Shown here: in pieces, positions 36,763-47,483 of the stretch
Layout of the letters: each line of letters starts with the position of its first letter
Numbering within the stretch: position 1 is the first letter of the stretch
DNA from: Calvatia gigantea
Lineage: Eukaryota > Basidiomycota > Agaricomycetes > Agaricales > Lycoperdaceae
Assembly: GCA_025093985.1 (NCBI GenBank)
Contig: JACAAK010000004.1
Span: 1,302,001 to 1,366,000, forward strand
Length of the DNA stretch: 64,000 nt
Direction of reading: 5' to 3'
Program-made: the position numbers and the translations under genes
Notes under the pieces: generated by a model
What the model was told of the DNA's origin: nothing
Databases searched by the model: none
The model's input: only the letters and a program-made list of their open reading frames with translations

Positions 36763-38654
36763 CCATATATATATATATATATATACATATTAGTAATATC
36801 TTCTATATATGGAAATATGGTGAAATCTATGAACAGCTAAAATAAAAACTCAGTCAATTTTGAGAATTTTAAAAATCAGTCTTAGTATTTTGATTCCCTC
36901 ACCAATATTACAAACTTACCCCCTCTATCTCTCCTTGTAACATATTACCTTCCTATAGACTTTATTTCTTTATTTCTTTCTATCTCTTTATTTATTAATA
37001 TATATAGTTCTAGTTCTACTTTTTATAATTCATACTCTGAATCATGTTTCTTTTTATAACTTGTATTTCTCACTTTAACTTCTATCTACTCATGTCCTGC
37101 TTCTTATGACTTGTACTATGCTTCTACTGACTCATACTTCATCATTATGACTCCTTAGATTACCAATTAACCTATAGTGACTCATTCTTGACTCATAACT
37201 CTTTACTACATAATGACTCATCCAATCTTGTAACTAGTATATAAACCTGACAGAATATGCTGTATTACCTTAGGTTATTCTAGTAACCAGCTTTCTATCT
37301 TCTACTCATTTTTTAAGGTTAAATTCTTTTAAGACTGTAGAGGGCACTTAACTCAGGCAATATCAGATGAGTGTTATAACCTTCCTTGTGACTAGAGGAC
37401 AATCCATGGTCTGCACATATTGTTCTTGAGACTTGTCTTACTCTCCCAAGCTATAATATTGACTTTTCTTGTGACCAAGGGACAATCCAGGCTTGGTTGT
37501 AGAAGAAGGTAACACATGTAACAACCAAACTGAGCATTTTCTCAAGAAAAATAAAAAAAGGACAAAATTTGAGCATATTACAGTTTCTAACCTGTTGTGA
37601 GAGGACTCCTGTTGAGTCTTCAGGACTCTTGGGAAGTTCTGTCCATTCCTGTCCAATTATGTATGACTAGGCCGGATTCCATGCCTTCGGCACGGGCAGT
37701 ACTGTCCAACTTTCAAGTACTTTCATATTCTAATTTATTTTTCCTACTCTCGTTTTTCTCACAATTACCTTATTTGAACTTTCTTACTTATTTTCATCCA
37801 ACATTTATCACTGTTCAATTTTCCTTATTTTCATTACATATACCTGTCCATTTTTTATCTACAATTTTACAGTCTAAGTCCACCAAGTACTTCTTTGTAT
37901 ACTACATTCATAGTCTATCTCTCCTCCTTATTTCCTCTTATTGTTGTTTTTCAGCCAAAAGTCTTTGTCTCTGTAAAGCCAATGCTTCTTCTTGTTGTCT
38001 AATTCTCTCTTGATCATCTCTAAGATGTTGTTCAAGTGCTGCTATTCTGGCTCTTTGGGCATTTTCATCTGGAGTATTCAATGCTACATTTCCATCCCTG
38101 CCTCTACCTCTTCCTATAATTGGAACAGCAGGAATGTTTTGTAACATGTTCCTAAAGTGAACAATTTGATTTGGCAGAGGCCTATCCAAATCTGCTGGAA
38201 TGATAGTCTGGGGTATGTTTAGGATTGGTGGAGGGTTTAAGACTGGTGGAAGATTTAGGACTGGTGGAGGATTTAGGACTGGTGGAGGGTTAAATCCAGT
38301 GGTTGGCCTTGTTGTATTTGATGGACCTGGAGTAGGTTGTACAATACCCAAAGGAACTTGTGGTAGTGGTACTGTAGTTCTTGGTATGATAGTTTGTGAA
38401 ATTTGTGGAAGACCCAAGGGTAGTCTACTTATCAAGGGACAATCCAAGTCATCAGGAATTATGGTTTGTGGAATCATAGCTGCTAATCTAGCACTATGAA
38501 GTATTAGTGCAGGGACAGCTGAGATAGCTCTGTCACGACAATCATCTAGGTCTATTATTTGAAGATGTTGTAAACACTCTTCTGCCCTGACTTCTTGGCA
38601 GGTCCTCTCAGGAGTGGTGGGTGGAGATGGTGGTGGTTGCACCCGTTCCCTATA
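36763..38654. repeat. Tandem repeat family, unit 1 (segments B + A)
   Basis: This ~1.9 kb unit starts in a (TA)n run at about 36763 and has an AT-rich segment B (to about 37285) followed by segment A (about 37286-38654). The next unit begins with the same (TA)n run and B sequence at about 38655, so B-A-B-A are in direct tandem. Segment A is also found at 40729-41640 (truncated) and 42640-43675 (interrupted). The B-A-B layout could be LTR-internal-LTR of an unknown element, or a satellite-like array; I see no TG...CA ends that decide it. Confidence 0.65.
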
Positions 38655-38672
38655 ATATATATATATATACAT
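37938..38672 (-). CDS. Repeat-borne ORF: proline-repeat and coiled-coil protein
   Basis: An uninterrupted 244-codon frame within repeat segment A. The N-terminus is translated from the (TA)n run (MYIYIYY...), so a real start may be further in, for example at MIPQTIIPDDLDC. After a Pro-rich stretch (PPPSPPTTPERTCQEVRAEE) there are about four tandem NPPPVLN-type repeats, flanked by two copies of a PQTIIP-DLD-P motif. A GRGRGRDG stretch follows, then a C-terminal Arg/Glu/Gln-rich coiled coil (RARIAALEQHLRDDQERIRQ, then QEEALALQRQRL). The same frame is present in the copy at 42957-43676 and, shortened, at 41369-41640. I do not recognise the family; a structural (gag-like) protein of an unknown element is one possibility, but this is inference. 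Confidence 0.45.
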   Translation of the reverse strand: MYIYIYYRERVQPPPSPPTTPERTCQEVRAEECLQHLQIIDLDDCRDRAISAVPALILHSARLAAMIPQTIIPDDLDCPLISRLPLGLPQISQTIIPRTTVPLPQVPLGIVQPTPGPSNTTRPTTGFNPPPVLNPPPVLNLPPVLNPPPILNIPQTIIPADLDRPLPNQIVHFRNMLQNIPAVPIIGRGRGRDGNVALNTPDENAQRARIAALEQHLRDDQERIRQQEEALALQRQRLLAEKQQ

Positions 38673-39160
38673 ATTAGTAATATCTTCTATATATGGAAAT
38701 ATGGTGAAATCTATGAACAGCTAAAATAAAAACTCAGTCAATTTTGAGAATTTTAAAAATCAGTCTTAGTATTTTGATTCCCTCACCAATATTACAAACT
38801 TACCCCCTCTATCTCTCCTTGTAACATATTACCTTCCTATAGACTTTATTTCTTTATTTCTTTCTATCTCTTTATTTATTAATATATATAGTTCTAGTTC
38901 TACTTTTATAATTCATACTCTGAATCATGTTTCTTTTTATAACTTGTATTTCTTACTTTAACTCTATCTACTCATGTCTGCTTCTTATGACTTGTACTAT
39001 GCTTCTACTGACTCATACTTCATCATTATGACCCTTAGATACCAATTAACCTATAGTGACTCATTTTGACTATAATTTTATACATAATGATCATCCAATC
39101 TTTAATATATATAAACTACAGAAATGCTGATTACCTTAGTTATTCAGTAACCAGCTTTCA
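38655..39160. repeat. Tandem repeat family, unit 2, segment B copy
   Basis: A second copy of segment B (compare 36763-37287). The first ~280 bases are nearly identical; the last ~230 differ mainly by many single-base deletions. It ends at ccagctttc, where the Tc1-like element is inserted; segment A resumes on the other side at 40729. Confidence 0.75.
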
Positions 39161-39360
39161 CAGTAAGGGACAAAACCTTCCAAGTTTTGAACTTTTCAGA
39201 AGATCCTCATAACTCGGATCTTCTGTGCATTCTAATTAATTGTAGTAGTCCAGTATCTTTCTAATCATATCAAAGTTATTATTAATCCTTTGTTTTGGGG
39301 GATTATTAATTAATTAATATTTTAATACATTGGAACAGTTTTCCCTTCAAATTCTAGACA
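39161..39360. repeat. Left terminal inverted repeat of the Tc1-like element
   Basis: Matches the inverse complement of 40510-40726 along its full ~200 bases, with several one-base gaps on this side. Within the repeat the outermost motif (gggacaaaac...ttccaa) recurs at its inner end in inverted orientation (ttggaacagttttccc at about 39330-39346), so each repeat is itself flanked by short inverted copies. Confidence 0.85.
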
Positions 39361-39471
39361 TGATCTTCTTGCATCAAATAAATCAATAAATGTGCCATGT
39401 AGGGTGATGTATAAATGGATGTGCTTATTCTCAGGTGCAAATTAACTCCCCCACTATACCTTTACAACTAT

Positions 39472-40488
39472 ATGCGCTCTCTTTCCTCTACTCAGACCAA
39501 TAGAGTCCTCTCTTACCTGGACCAAGGGAAATCTGCTCATCATATTGCTTCTATTACTGGTCTGGGAGTCAGTACTATTTCTAGGATTCGCTCCAAACAT
39601 AGATCAACACTTTCCAAATCTGTTGGTGGCCGCCCATCTAAACTTTCTCCCTCTGATATCCACTATTCTGTTCGCCTCATCACCTCTCGCAAGGCTGACA
39701 ATGCCTCCCAAGTCACCAAATCACTTCAAAATGTTATTGCCCAGCCTGTATCCACCAAAACAGTGCGCAGGGCACTCAGAGGAGCTGGAATGAAGGCTGT
39801 AGTCAAGCGGAAATGACCTAAACTTACTGCTGTCCATAGGAGGAAAAGGTTGGAGTGGGCAGAAGCACATGTTAACTGGACCCTGGAGGACTGGAAGAGG
39901 GTTATTTGGACAGATGAGTCCAAAATCAATCGGTTTGGATCAGATGGAAGGGTTTGGGTATGGAAAAAGGCAGGAGAGGGGCTGAATGATAGATTGGTTG
40001 AGGGAACAGTCAAGTTTGGTGGAGGAAATGTGATGATCTGGGGTTGTATGCTGTGGGATGGAGTGGAGTTTGCCACTAAAATTGAAGGGAAGATGGATGC
40101 TGACCTTTATGTTCAAATTTTGGGGGATGAACTAAAGAGGAGCATCAGGTGGTATGGGAAGAATGAGGAGGATATGGTCTTCCAACAGGACAATGACCCC
40201 AAACACAAGAGCAAAAAGGCTACAAACTGGCTAGATGAGTCTGAATTGGAGGTTATGGTATGGCCCCCACAGTCTCCAGACCTTAATCCCATTGAACATC
40301 TCTGGACTCACCTCAAGAATAAGCTGGGAGAGTATGATACTCCTCCTGATAGCATAAATACCCTATGGGAGAGGATACAAAAGGAGTGGGATGACATAGA
40401 ACCAGAAGTGTGTCAGAATCTGATAGAGAGTATGCCTAGGAGGGTCCAGGCAGTTTTACAGGCCAAGGGAGCTTATACCAGGTACTAG
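39472..40488 (+). pseudogene. Tc1-type transposase, broken by one in-frame TGA
   Basis: ATG 39472 (MRSLSSTQTNRVLSYLDQG) begins an N-terminal helix-turn-helix region (KSAHHIASITGLGVSTISRI) and a GRPSKLS linker with a second DNA-binding helix set. At 39814-39816 the frame meets TGA and then continues in the same frame (PKLTAVHRRKRLEWAEAHVN). The DDE residues are visible: D in VIWTDESKINRFG, D in MVFQQDNDPKHKS, E in SPDLNPIEHLW, with 34 residues between the last two (DD34E). The full frame of 338 codons has the normal Tc1 transposase length and no other break. The TGA could derive from CGA (Arg) by one C-to-T change. Unless the stop is read through, this copy is not autonomous. Confidence 0.9.
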
Positions 40489-40509
40489 AATACCCATTTT
40501 GTATATAAA

Positions 40510-40726
40510 TTTCAAGAGGGACAAAACTGTTCCAATGCACTTAAAATATTAATTAATTAATAACTCCCCTAAAACAAAGGATTACATAATCATACTTTGC
40601 ATATGATTAGATAAGATACTGGACTATCTACAATTAAATTAGGAAGTGCACAGCCACAGTAGTCCTTGAGATATGAGCTGATCTTCTGAGAAGTTCAAAA
40701 CATTGGAACAGTTTTGTCCCTTACTG
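40510..40726. repeat. Right terminal inverted repeat of the Tc1-like element
   Basis: Inverse complement of the left repeat, ending GTTTTGTCCCTTACTG at 40726. An inner inverted copy of the end motif (gggacaaaactgttccaatg) is at about 40518-40537. Confidence 0.88.
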
Positions 40727-40728
40727 TA

Positions 40729-41640
40729 TCTTCTACTCATTTTTTAAGGTTAAATTCTTTTAAGACTGTAGAGGGCACTTAACTCAGGCAATATCAGATG
40801 AGTGTTATAACCTTCCTTGTGACTAGAGGACAATCCATGGTCTGCACATATTGTTCTTGAGACTTGTCTTACTCTCCCAAGCTATAATATTGACTTTTCT
40901 TGTGACCAAGGGACAATCCAGGCTTGGTTGTAGAAGAAGGTAACACATGTAACAACCAAACTGAGCATTTTCTCAAGAAAAATAAAAAAAGGACAAAATT
41001 TGAGCATATTACAGTTTCTAACCTGTTGTGAGAGGACTCCTGTTGAGTCTTCAGGACTCTTGGGAAGTTCTGTCCATTCCTGTCCAATTATGTATGACTA
41101 GGCCGGATTCCATGCCTTCAGCACGGGCAGTACTGTCCAACTTTCAAGTACTTTCATATTCTAATTTATTTTTCCTACTCTCGTTTTTCTCACAATTACC
41201 TTATTTGAACTTTCTTACTTATTTTCATCCAACATTTATCACTGTTCAATTTTCCTTATTTTCATTACATATACCTGTCCATTTTTTATCTACAATTTTA
41301 CAGTCTAAGTCCACCAAGTACTTCTTTGTATACTACATTCATAGTCTATCTCTCCTCCTTATTTCCTCTTATTGTTGTTTTTCAGCCAAAAGTCTTTGTC
41401 TCTGTAAAGCCAATGCTTCTTCTTGTTGTCTAATTCTCTCTTGATCATCTCTAAGATGTTGTTCAAGTGCTGCTATTCTGGCTCTTTGGGCATTTTCATC
41501 TGGAGTATTCAATGCTACATTTCCATCCCTGCCTCTACCTCTTCCTATAATTGGAACAGCAGGAATGTTTTGTAACATGTTCCTAAAGTGAACAATTTGA
41601 TTTGGCAGAGGCCTATCCAAATCTGCTGGAATGATAGTCT
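40729..41640. repeat. Tandem repeat family, unit 2, segment A copy (truncated)
   Basis: Continues the segment interrupted by the Tc1-like element and is almost identical to 37296-38212. It stops abruptly at gatagtctg (41640), where unrelated sequence begins, so the coiled-coil end of the repeat ORF is kept (41369-41640, minus strand) but its proline-repeat part is lost. Confidence 0.85.
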
Positions 41641-42639
41641 GAGATCTTCCAAAACAAATCTTCTTTTAATACCTTCAATTAGTACGCTATTTACAATCAT
41701 TCCTCTAATTTTGAAACAAAATTCAGTTTGACTTAGCATGTATCAAAAATATGTCTTACTCTACTTAGCATGTTCATTCTCATAAGACCTATAGATATGC
41801 CGCTCATTTTATACCAATCCTATGGTCATAGAAAGAGGTTCACAAGGCAACAGGCAGTGGGAGAATGAACCTGGTAATGCAAGTCAGTTATAGGAGTCAA
41901 TTGGAGGAAGAAATTTCATCACGCACCGTATAGGAGGAATAGACTACCTGCCCTGGATTGAAGCTCAATCCAGTCACCTGGCAATGCCCAGTCCCTCTCC
42001 CCAAATAGACTTTCATAAATGCAAGGCATGACACTTGCTTGGGATGGACTCAACTTTTGTACCAAAATTCGTTGTCAGTTGAATTGTTTTGTCTACAAGT
42101 AATACTGATTAGAATCGAAAACCAAACTTTAGAATTCTGAGTTGCCGGGGACCTCAATTCATTTCAGTCGACACCGATCTTCAGATCTAAATAGAATTCA
42201 AAGGAAAATGTCAATACTGATTTAAGACTGATTCATGATTATGGTGAGTGCATGATTTATGTTTAGGATAGCTAATCCAAAGGATTGTGTACTAAGTCAA
42301 ATCAGATTGTAAGGCCTTCAGTTTTATTTACCAGATATCTCAAGTACCCATTTCCTGTACTATATTAATCTAAGAATATGGATTTCTATTAAATGTTCTA
42401 TTCAGTTCTATGATAAATTTATGACCCAGTATCATTGTAATAATCAACGGCTGAATCTGACATACAAATTGGATTTCACTTAATTCTACATCATTCGCTT
42501 ATGCAAGCTTGACTAATATGATACCCATTTATCCTTCTAGATTAAATACCAAGTGACTTTAGAATCATAGTCTTTACCAGTAATGACTATCATCTTGAGA
42601 CTAGTTAAACTACAATATGGATACCTAGTTATCTGTACC
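41641..42639. other. 1 kb single-copy AT-rich segment, nothing recognised
   Basis: Sequence with no match elsewhere in the window, lying between two copies of repeat segment A. Open frames are short. It could be an inserted element without coding capacity or the original target sequence. Confidence 0.35.
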
Positions 42640-42864
42640 AGCTTTCTATCTTCTACTCATTTTTTAAGGTTAAATTCTTTTAAGACTGTAGAGGGCACTT
42701 AACTCAGGCAATATCAGATGAGTGTTATAACCTTCCTTGTGACTAGAGGACAATCCATGGTCTGCACATATTGTTCTTGAGACTTGTCTTACTCTCCCAA
42801 GCTATAATATTGACTTTTCTTGTGACCAAGGGACAATCCAGGCTTGGTTGTAGAAGAAGGTAAC

Positions 42865-42946
<82 letters not shown>

Positions 42947-43676
42947 TTATTTCCTCTTATTGTTGTTTTTCAGCCAAAAGTCTTTGTCTCTGTAAAGCCA
43001 ATGCTTCTTCTTGTTGTCTAATTCTCTCTTGATCATCTCTAAGATGTTGTTCAAGTGCTGCTATTCTGGCTCTTTGGGCATTTTCATCTGGAGTATTCAA
43101 TGCTACATTTCCATCCCTGCCTCTACCTCTTCCTATAATTGGAACAGCAGGAATGTTTTGTAACATGTTCCTAAAGTGAACAATTTGATTTGGCAGAGGC
43201 CTATCCAAATCTGCTGGAATGATAGTCTGGGGTATGTTTAGGATTGGTGGAGGGTTTAAGACTGGTAAAAGATTTAGGACTGGTGAAGGATTTAGGACTG
43301 GTGGAGGGTTAAATCCAGTGGTTGGCCTTGTTGTATTTGATGGACCTGGAGTAGGTTGTACAATACCCAAAGGAACTTGTGGTAGTGGTACTGTAGTTCT
43401 TGGTATGATAGTTTGTGAAATTTGTGGAAGACCCAAGGGTAGTCTACTTATCAAGGGACAATCCAAGTCATCAGAAATTATGGTTTGTGGAATCATAGCT
43501 GCTAATCTAGCACTATGAAGTATTAGTGCAGGGACAGCTGAGATAGCTCTGTCACGACAATCATCTAGGTCTATTATTTGAAGATGTTGTAAACACTCTT
43601 CTGCCCTGACTTCTTGGCAGGTCCTCTCAGGAGTGGTGGGTGGAGATGGTGGTGGTGGTGGTGGTAGATCCCTAAG
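42640..43676. repeat. Tandem repeat family, third copy of segment A (interrupted by poly-C)
   Basis: From accagctttctatc to gaaggtaacac (42865) it matches 37288-37511; after the poly-C run it resumes at cttatttcctc, matching 37925 onward, so about 410 bases of the repeat are missing. It carries the repeat-borne ORF on the minus strand (42957 to about 43676), with small substitutions in the proline repeats. It ends at a (GGT)n run near 43650-43665. Confidence 0.82.
42866..42946. repeat. 81-base homopolymer run of C
   Basis: Directly countable in the sequence: C from 42866 to 42946 with no interruption. It sits exactly at a junction where about 410 bases of repeat segment A are absent, compared with the other two copies. 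It may be real or a gap/assembly artefact. Confidence 0.95.
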
Positions 43677-43682
43677 TAATAA

Positions 43683-43960
43683 GTTAGATTATCTCTTTCA
43701 AGGATAGCAAGATAAGGCCTGTATGATGGACAAATATCGTCGGATCTATCTGCCTTGCAGAATGCCTTGAATTCCATAGATGAGCGGGATAGCAGGTGCC
43801 ACTGAAGTGATGCATGGCACTATGCAATGTTGCGAACTGCACGAGGACTATGTATAGCATCATTGTATGGACTTTTAAATTTAAACATACTGGAGCATGT
43901 GGGTGGCACTTCATCTTTGCAATTCCCAGAGAACCTAGCAGAAAGTAAGTTTCTCAAATA
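43683..43960 (+). pseudogene. Decayed copia gag/zinc-finger fragment
   Basis: Aligns by eye with 58366-58690 in the plus-strand copia copy: shared blocks are ctctttcaaggata, ctgccttg, ttccatagatgagc, cattgtatggactt, catgtgggtggcacttcatctt and gagaacct...agaaagtaag. It is shorter, with many small deletions and no open frame. It is a remnant of the nucleocapsid (zinc-finger) region of the same retroelement family. Confidence 0.7.
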
Positions 43961-44139
43961 CTTTGCATTCCAAGTTGAGAAGGCACTTAAAATGATGCTC
44001 AAATTAATTTGGTCAGTAACAATTATGATTTCAAATGCTGTAGTTGAATAATGAAGACCATGTAAATATGCGATGGGCCAAATTCGGAGAACCTATCCCA
44101 GTTCAAACGATTTTTGGTTAGAAGGACCTCAGGCACACC

Positions 44140-45640
44140 AAGTTGTAATCAGCCTATATTATATTATCCTTATCTGCTATTAGCCAGTGTTAGTCTACTC
44201 AATTTTATAATTAGCCTATGTTATTAGATTCATATCTTAGTGTTATCAATTCCCCCAACTGTAACCTGACCAGTGTATATATGAATGTATCTTTCTCCTA
44301 ATACTGTGTCCCTAAGGATACTTCCCAAGTGGTTGTTCTAGAAGTGTTAGAAACACCAGTGTTAGCCAGGTTAATCTTATTATCAGTTGTTATCAGTACA
44401 TCTTTATCTACTATCAGTCTATACCAACCTACTCAACTTTATTATCAGTCAATGTTAACTTTCATAGTCACCTTATCAGTAATGTTAGCTGAGTTAGTCT
44501 TGTTATCAGTTTTTATCAGTACATCCTTATCTGCTATCAGCCCATGCCAATCTAGTTAACTTCATTATCAGTCAATGTTAACTTCTATAATCACCTTATC
44601 AGCTAGTGTTAGCCAAGTTAATCTCATTATTAGTTGTTATCTTACTATCAGTCCCTTCTTATCTACTATACCAATCTACGAGGTATATTGTATGGATAAT
44701 TGGGATCTTGTGTGGGATTAACAGATTAATGTTATACTACACGATCAGAAATGCCGATGCATAGGAGAAGCTAAACATTAGAATCAGCATCTTGGCCGTG
44801 GGAATTTTAAATCCAGTTGTCTTTAAAGTCCCACGTCCAGTGGATTGAAACATTAGTGTACTATTCTAGCTAAAAATTTGTACTATGGTTTAGATTCAAT
44901 AGTTCACTAGCAAACGACCGCGTATTCCAAACATGTTTGCTAGGATAACAGTAAGAACTATCTTCATAGATGGAAGCGATACCTGGGTACATGAATACTA
45001 TAGGAATTTCCTAAAAGTATCAGGAATAGAAGCAGTATTACAGAGGGGTAATGCAATGAGAGTCTCAGGTGCACCCACATTACAGGGTGGAAAGTAGTCA
45101 TCCGGGCTGTTATTAGCTTGAAGTTCAACCAATGAAAGTGCGAGGTAGGGAAACGAATTGGCAAACCTTCTAGCATTACTACTATTAGCCTATGTTGATC
45201 TATAGAATTACTTATTAGCTAGTATCAGCAAAGTTAATCTCATACCACTTCATTATCAGTTATTATCTTACTATCAGTACATTCTTATCTGTTATCAGCC
45301 TATGTTAATCCATGTAATCACTATATTAGCCAGTGTCTACTTAACTTTATTATTTAGTCAATATAATAGCCAAGTTAATCTTATTATCAGTTGTTATTAG
45401 TATATCATTATCTGCTATCAGTACATACTAATCTACTCAACTTTATTATCAGTCAATGTGAACTTCTATAATTACCTTATCAGCAATGTTAGTCAATTTA
45501 ATCTCATTATCAATTGTTATCTTACTATCAGTATGTTATCTGCTGCCAGCCTATCTACTTGGTTTCATTATCAGCCCATGTTAATCTACTTAGTTTGGTT
45601 ATCAGCCCATATTAATGCATAATTATGTTATCAACAATGT
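44140..45640. repeat. Degenerate AT-rich repeats (ttatcagt...gttagcc motifs)
   Basis: The motifs attatcagt, tgttatcagtacat, cttatctgctatcagcc, aatgttaact and gttagccaagttaatct recur many times with irregular spacing of roughly 40-110 bases. No open frame of note. It looks like an old, diverged minisatellite or repeated tandem insertions. It is not a CRISPR array: repeats are imperfect and no equal spacers exist. Confidence 0.55.
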
Positions 45641-46805
45641 TTGGCCAAACTAATAATCTGGCCAGCTTTCAAGCATTAGAGAATGGAAGAATGGACAGTG
45701 GGAAGTTTTTTGCCTAGTCAGTTCTGACAAATACTATATAATAATTGGGCTAGCCCTCAGGCATTAGAGAGTGGAAGGATAGGCAGTGGAAAGTTTTCTG
45801 CTTAGTCAGTTCTCACAACTGGCCAGCTCAGCATGATAGAGTGGGAGGAAGGCTTACAAATGCTTAGTCATTGCTGACCAATCTTAGTCAGCTCTGACCA
45901 ATCCTGTGCTGTTCTGACTAAGGCTGTGCAAAAACAGCACAGGATTATCAATCCTGACTAAAATTTGTCAGCCTACACCATTGTCCCCCTCTTATAGCCC
46001 CCCAGAAGCCCCCAGACACCCTATTATCCCACTCTATATAGATAGGACTTCTAAGGAGTCTATTTAGAATTTGTCTAGACTCCTCACAACTTGGACAGGA
46101 GTGTCTCAGGACTCCTCAGGACTTCTGTCCCTATAAATACAAAAATAAATTCTCTTGATTTTTTGTGATTTTTTGACTATATTTTTGTATTTTTTGGTTA
46201 AGTATTACAGAAGTTATTAATTAATATTTTCAGATAGAGTTCCTGGGAAACTCCTTCCCATTCCAGAGAACTCCCATCATCAGAACAAAATTCCTTTCAG
46301 TTTCATTCCATTCTAGAGAGACTTCTGCAAACTTCTATTCTCTTTCAGTTCTAGATAGACTTCTGAGTTCAGTTCCAGATGGACTTCTCAAGAGTCTATC
46401 AGGAATTTTAAAGTCAATGATTAACATGCATAATCAATGTGACTATGATATTCAACATAGTCAACAACAGTTATCATCATTGATTACATTGACTAGGTAC
46501 ATAGTCTGTGCACCTTCTTCTATAGTTGGTATGGCAGTAATTGCCATATCAACTATTTGTCCTTGTCAAGCATGGGTTATATGGGTGATATGACTGAAGT
46601 CTAAATATCTAGGAATTGTGCACAGGTATAGACAAAGGTAGACAAACTGGGTAAACTATTAAGACTTTATTAGCAGTACTTGGCAAGAGGGCAAATATCT
46701 ACTTAAATCCTTTGTATACTTGGTTAATCCTAAATAACTGTGGTAGATAGAGGTAGAGCCTATTGAACATAGTGTACAGGTTATTCCTATGTTCAAGAAA
46801 TTTGA
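45641..46805. other. AT-rich sequence with transposon-like debris
   Basis: Contains two related blocks (gccagctttcaagcattagagaatgg and gctagccctcaggcattagagagtgg, about 45662 and 45751), a short inverted repeat tgctgttctgac.../...aaacagcacagg, a TATA-like ctataaatac (46131-46140), and repeated ttctagatagacttctgagt-type blocks around 46310-46400. No gene or complete element recognised. Confidence 0.35.
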
Positions 46806-47075
46806 TGTTATGACCTTTATGAATTGGTAACTCAGGTTGTAGCTTAGATGGCAAGACTTGAGAGGTATAAGGACAAGACACACAAGATGGTCAAGCATAA
46901 GGATTACAGTAAATGTAACTATGCTTATATAGGTGGAGGTCATCTGGTTGAACAGATGGAGGTACATATGAAATGTCCATATAACAAAGAGCATTGATGT
47001 ACAAGTCATACATGAGTTAGTCTAGAGAATGCTAGGTAAATATAGACAGAGTGAGGTAATGGCATATGAAGATGT
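46806..47075 (-). repeat. Solo LTR (family of the 61-63 kb element), left part
   Basis: Begins TGTTATGACC and follows the minus-orientation LTR at 62825 (shared: actcaggttg, aagacttgag, gtcaagcata, ggtcatctggttgaa, catgaaatgtcc-type blocks). It breaks at 47075, the copia insertion point; the remaining 33 bases (aaatataagg...attacaaca) lie at 56103-56135. Left part, right part and the 5-bp target together give about 303 bases, close to the 305-307 of the other LTRs. Confidence 0.7.
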
Positions 47076-47483
47076 TGTTGAGATGAGTACACCACAGTAG
47101 CATAGCTAGTGGTGGAGGGTAGTCATACTCACTGGGTTTGTTGAGATGAGCATTGTAGACTGTTGCTAGTGGATATCTTAGAGGAATGATGGGCAAATAG
47201 AAAGACTTAATTGTCTAAGGAATATATGCATACTACATAGGGTTTATATCTATAATGTCTCTGGTCTGTGCACTGTTCTACCTAATACAGGTGAGGTCTT
47301 ATCTGCCAGTAGCATATACAGAGCATACTGTGTACATTGTTCTATTTAATAGACCATAGCCAGCAACCTAGAGTGTGGTCTAGTACATTGTTTGTTATCT
47401 CTCTTCAAGAGTGAAGTACTCAAGAATCTGTTTCAGTTATAAATAGACTGAACCAACGTAGTGGTATGGATCGAGATTCAACA
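47076..47483 (-). repeat. copia LTR, copy in the duplicated segment
   Basis: A 408-base LTR with TGTTGA...TCAACA ends, nearly identical to 49318-49727 and 55689-56097. Preceded by GATGT and followed by the same pyrimidine-rich (polypurine on the coding strand) tract. Confidence 0.92.

Larger units (their letters stand above)
39161..40726 (+). mobile_element. Tc1/mariner-type DNA transposon with long terminal inverted repeats
   Basis: A 1566-bp element bounded by CAGTAAGGGACAAAAC and its inverse complement, inserted in repeat segment A. The uninterrupted copy at 37286 reads agctttctatcttctac; here agctttc + element + tatcttctac are joined, so the target was TA. The right TA is intact (40727-40728); the left has lost its T (only an A at 39160). 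The terminal inverted repeats are about 200 bp long. It encodes one transposase with a DDE domain of the DD34E spacing. Tc1 superfamily placement is secure; the autonomous source copy is not in this window. Confidence 0.92.

Noticed and set aside
36763..38660. Segment B as LTRs of a retrotransposon with segment A as its interior
   Set aside because: No TG...CA ends, primer-binding site or polypurine tract were found at the B borders, so only a tandem repeat is claimed.
42844..43032. Open frame encoding a long polyproline stretch
   Set aside because: It is just the reading of the 81-base C run plus repeat sequence; the other copies have no such protein.
44140..45640. Possible CRISPR-like array
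   Set aside because: Repeats are degenerate and unevenly spaced, and the genome is eukaryotic.
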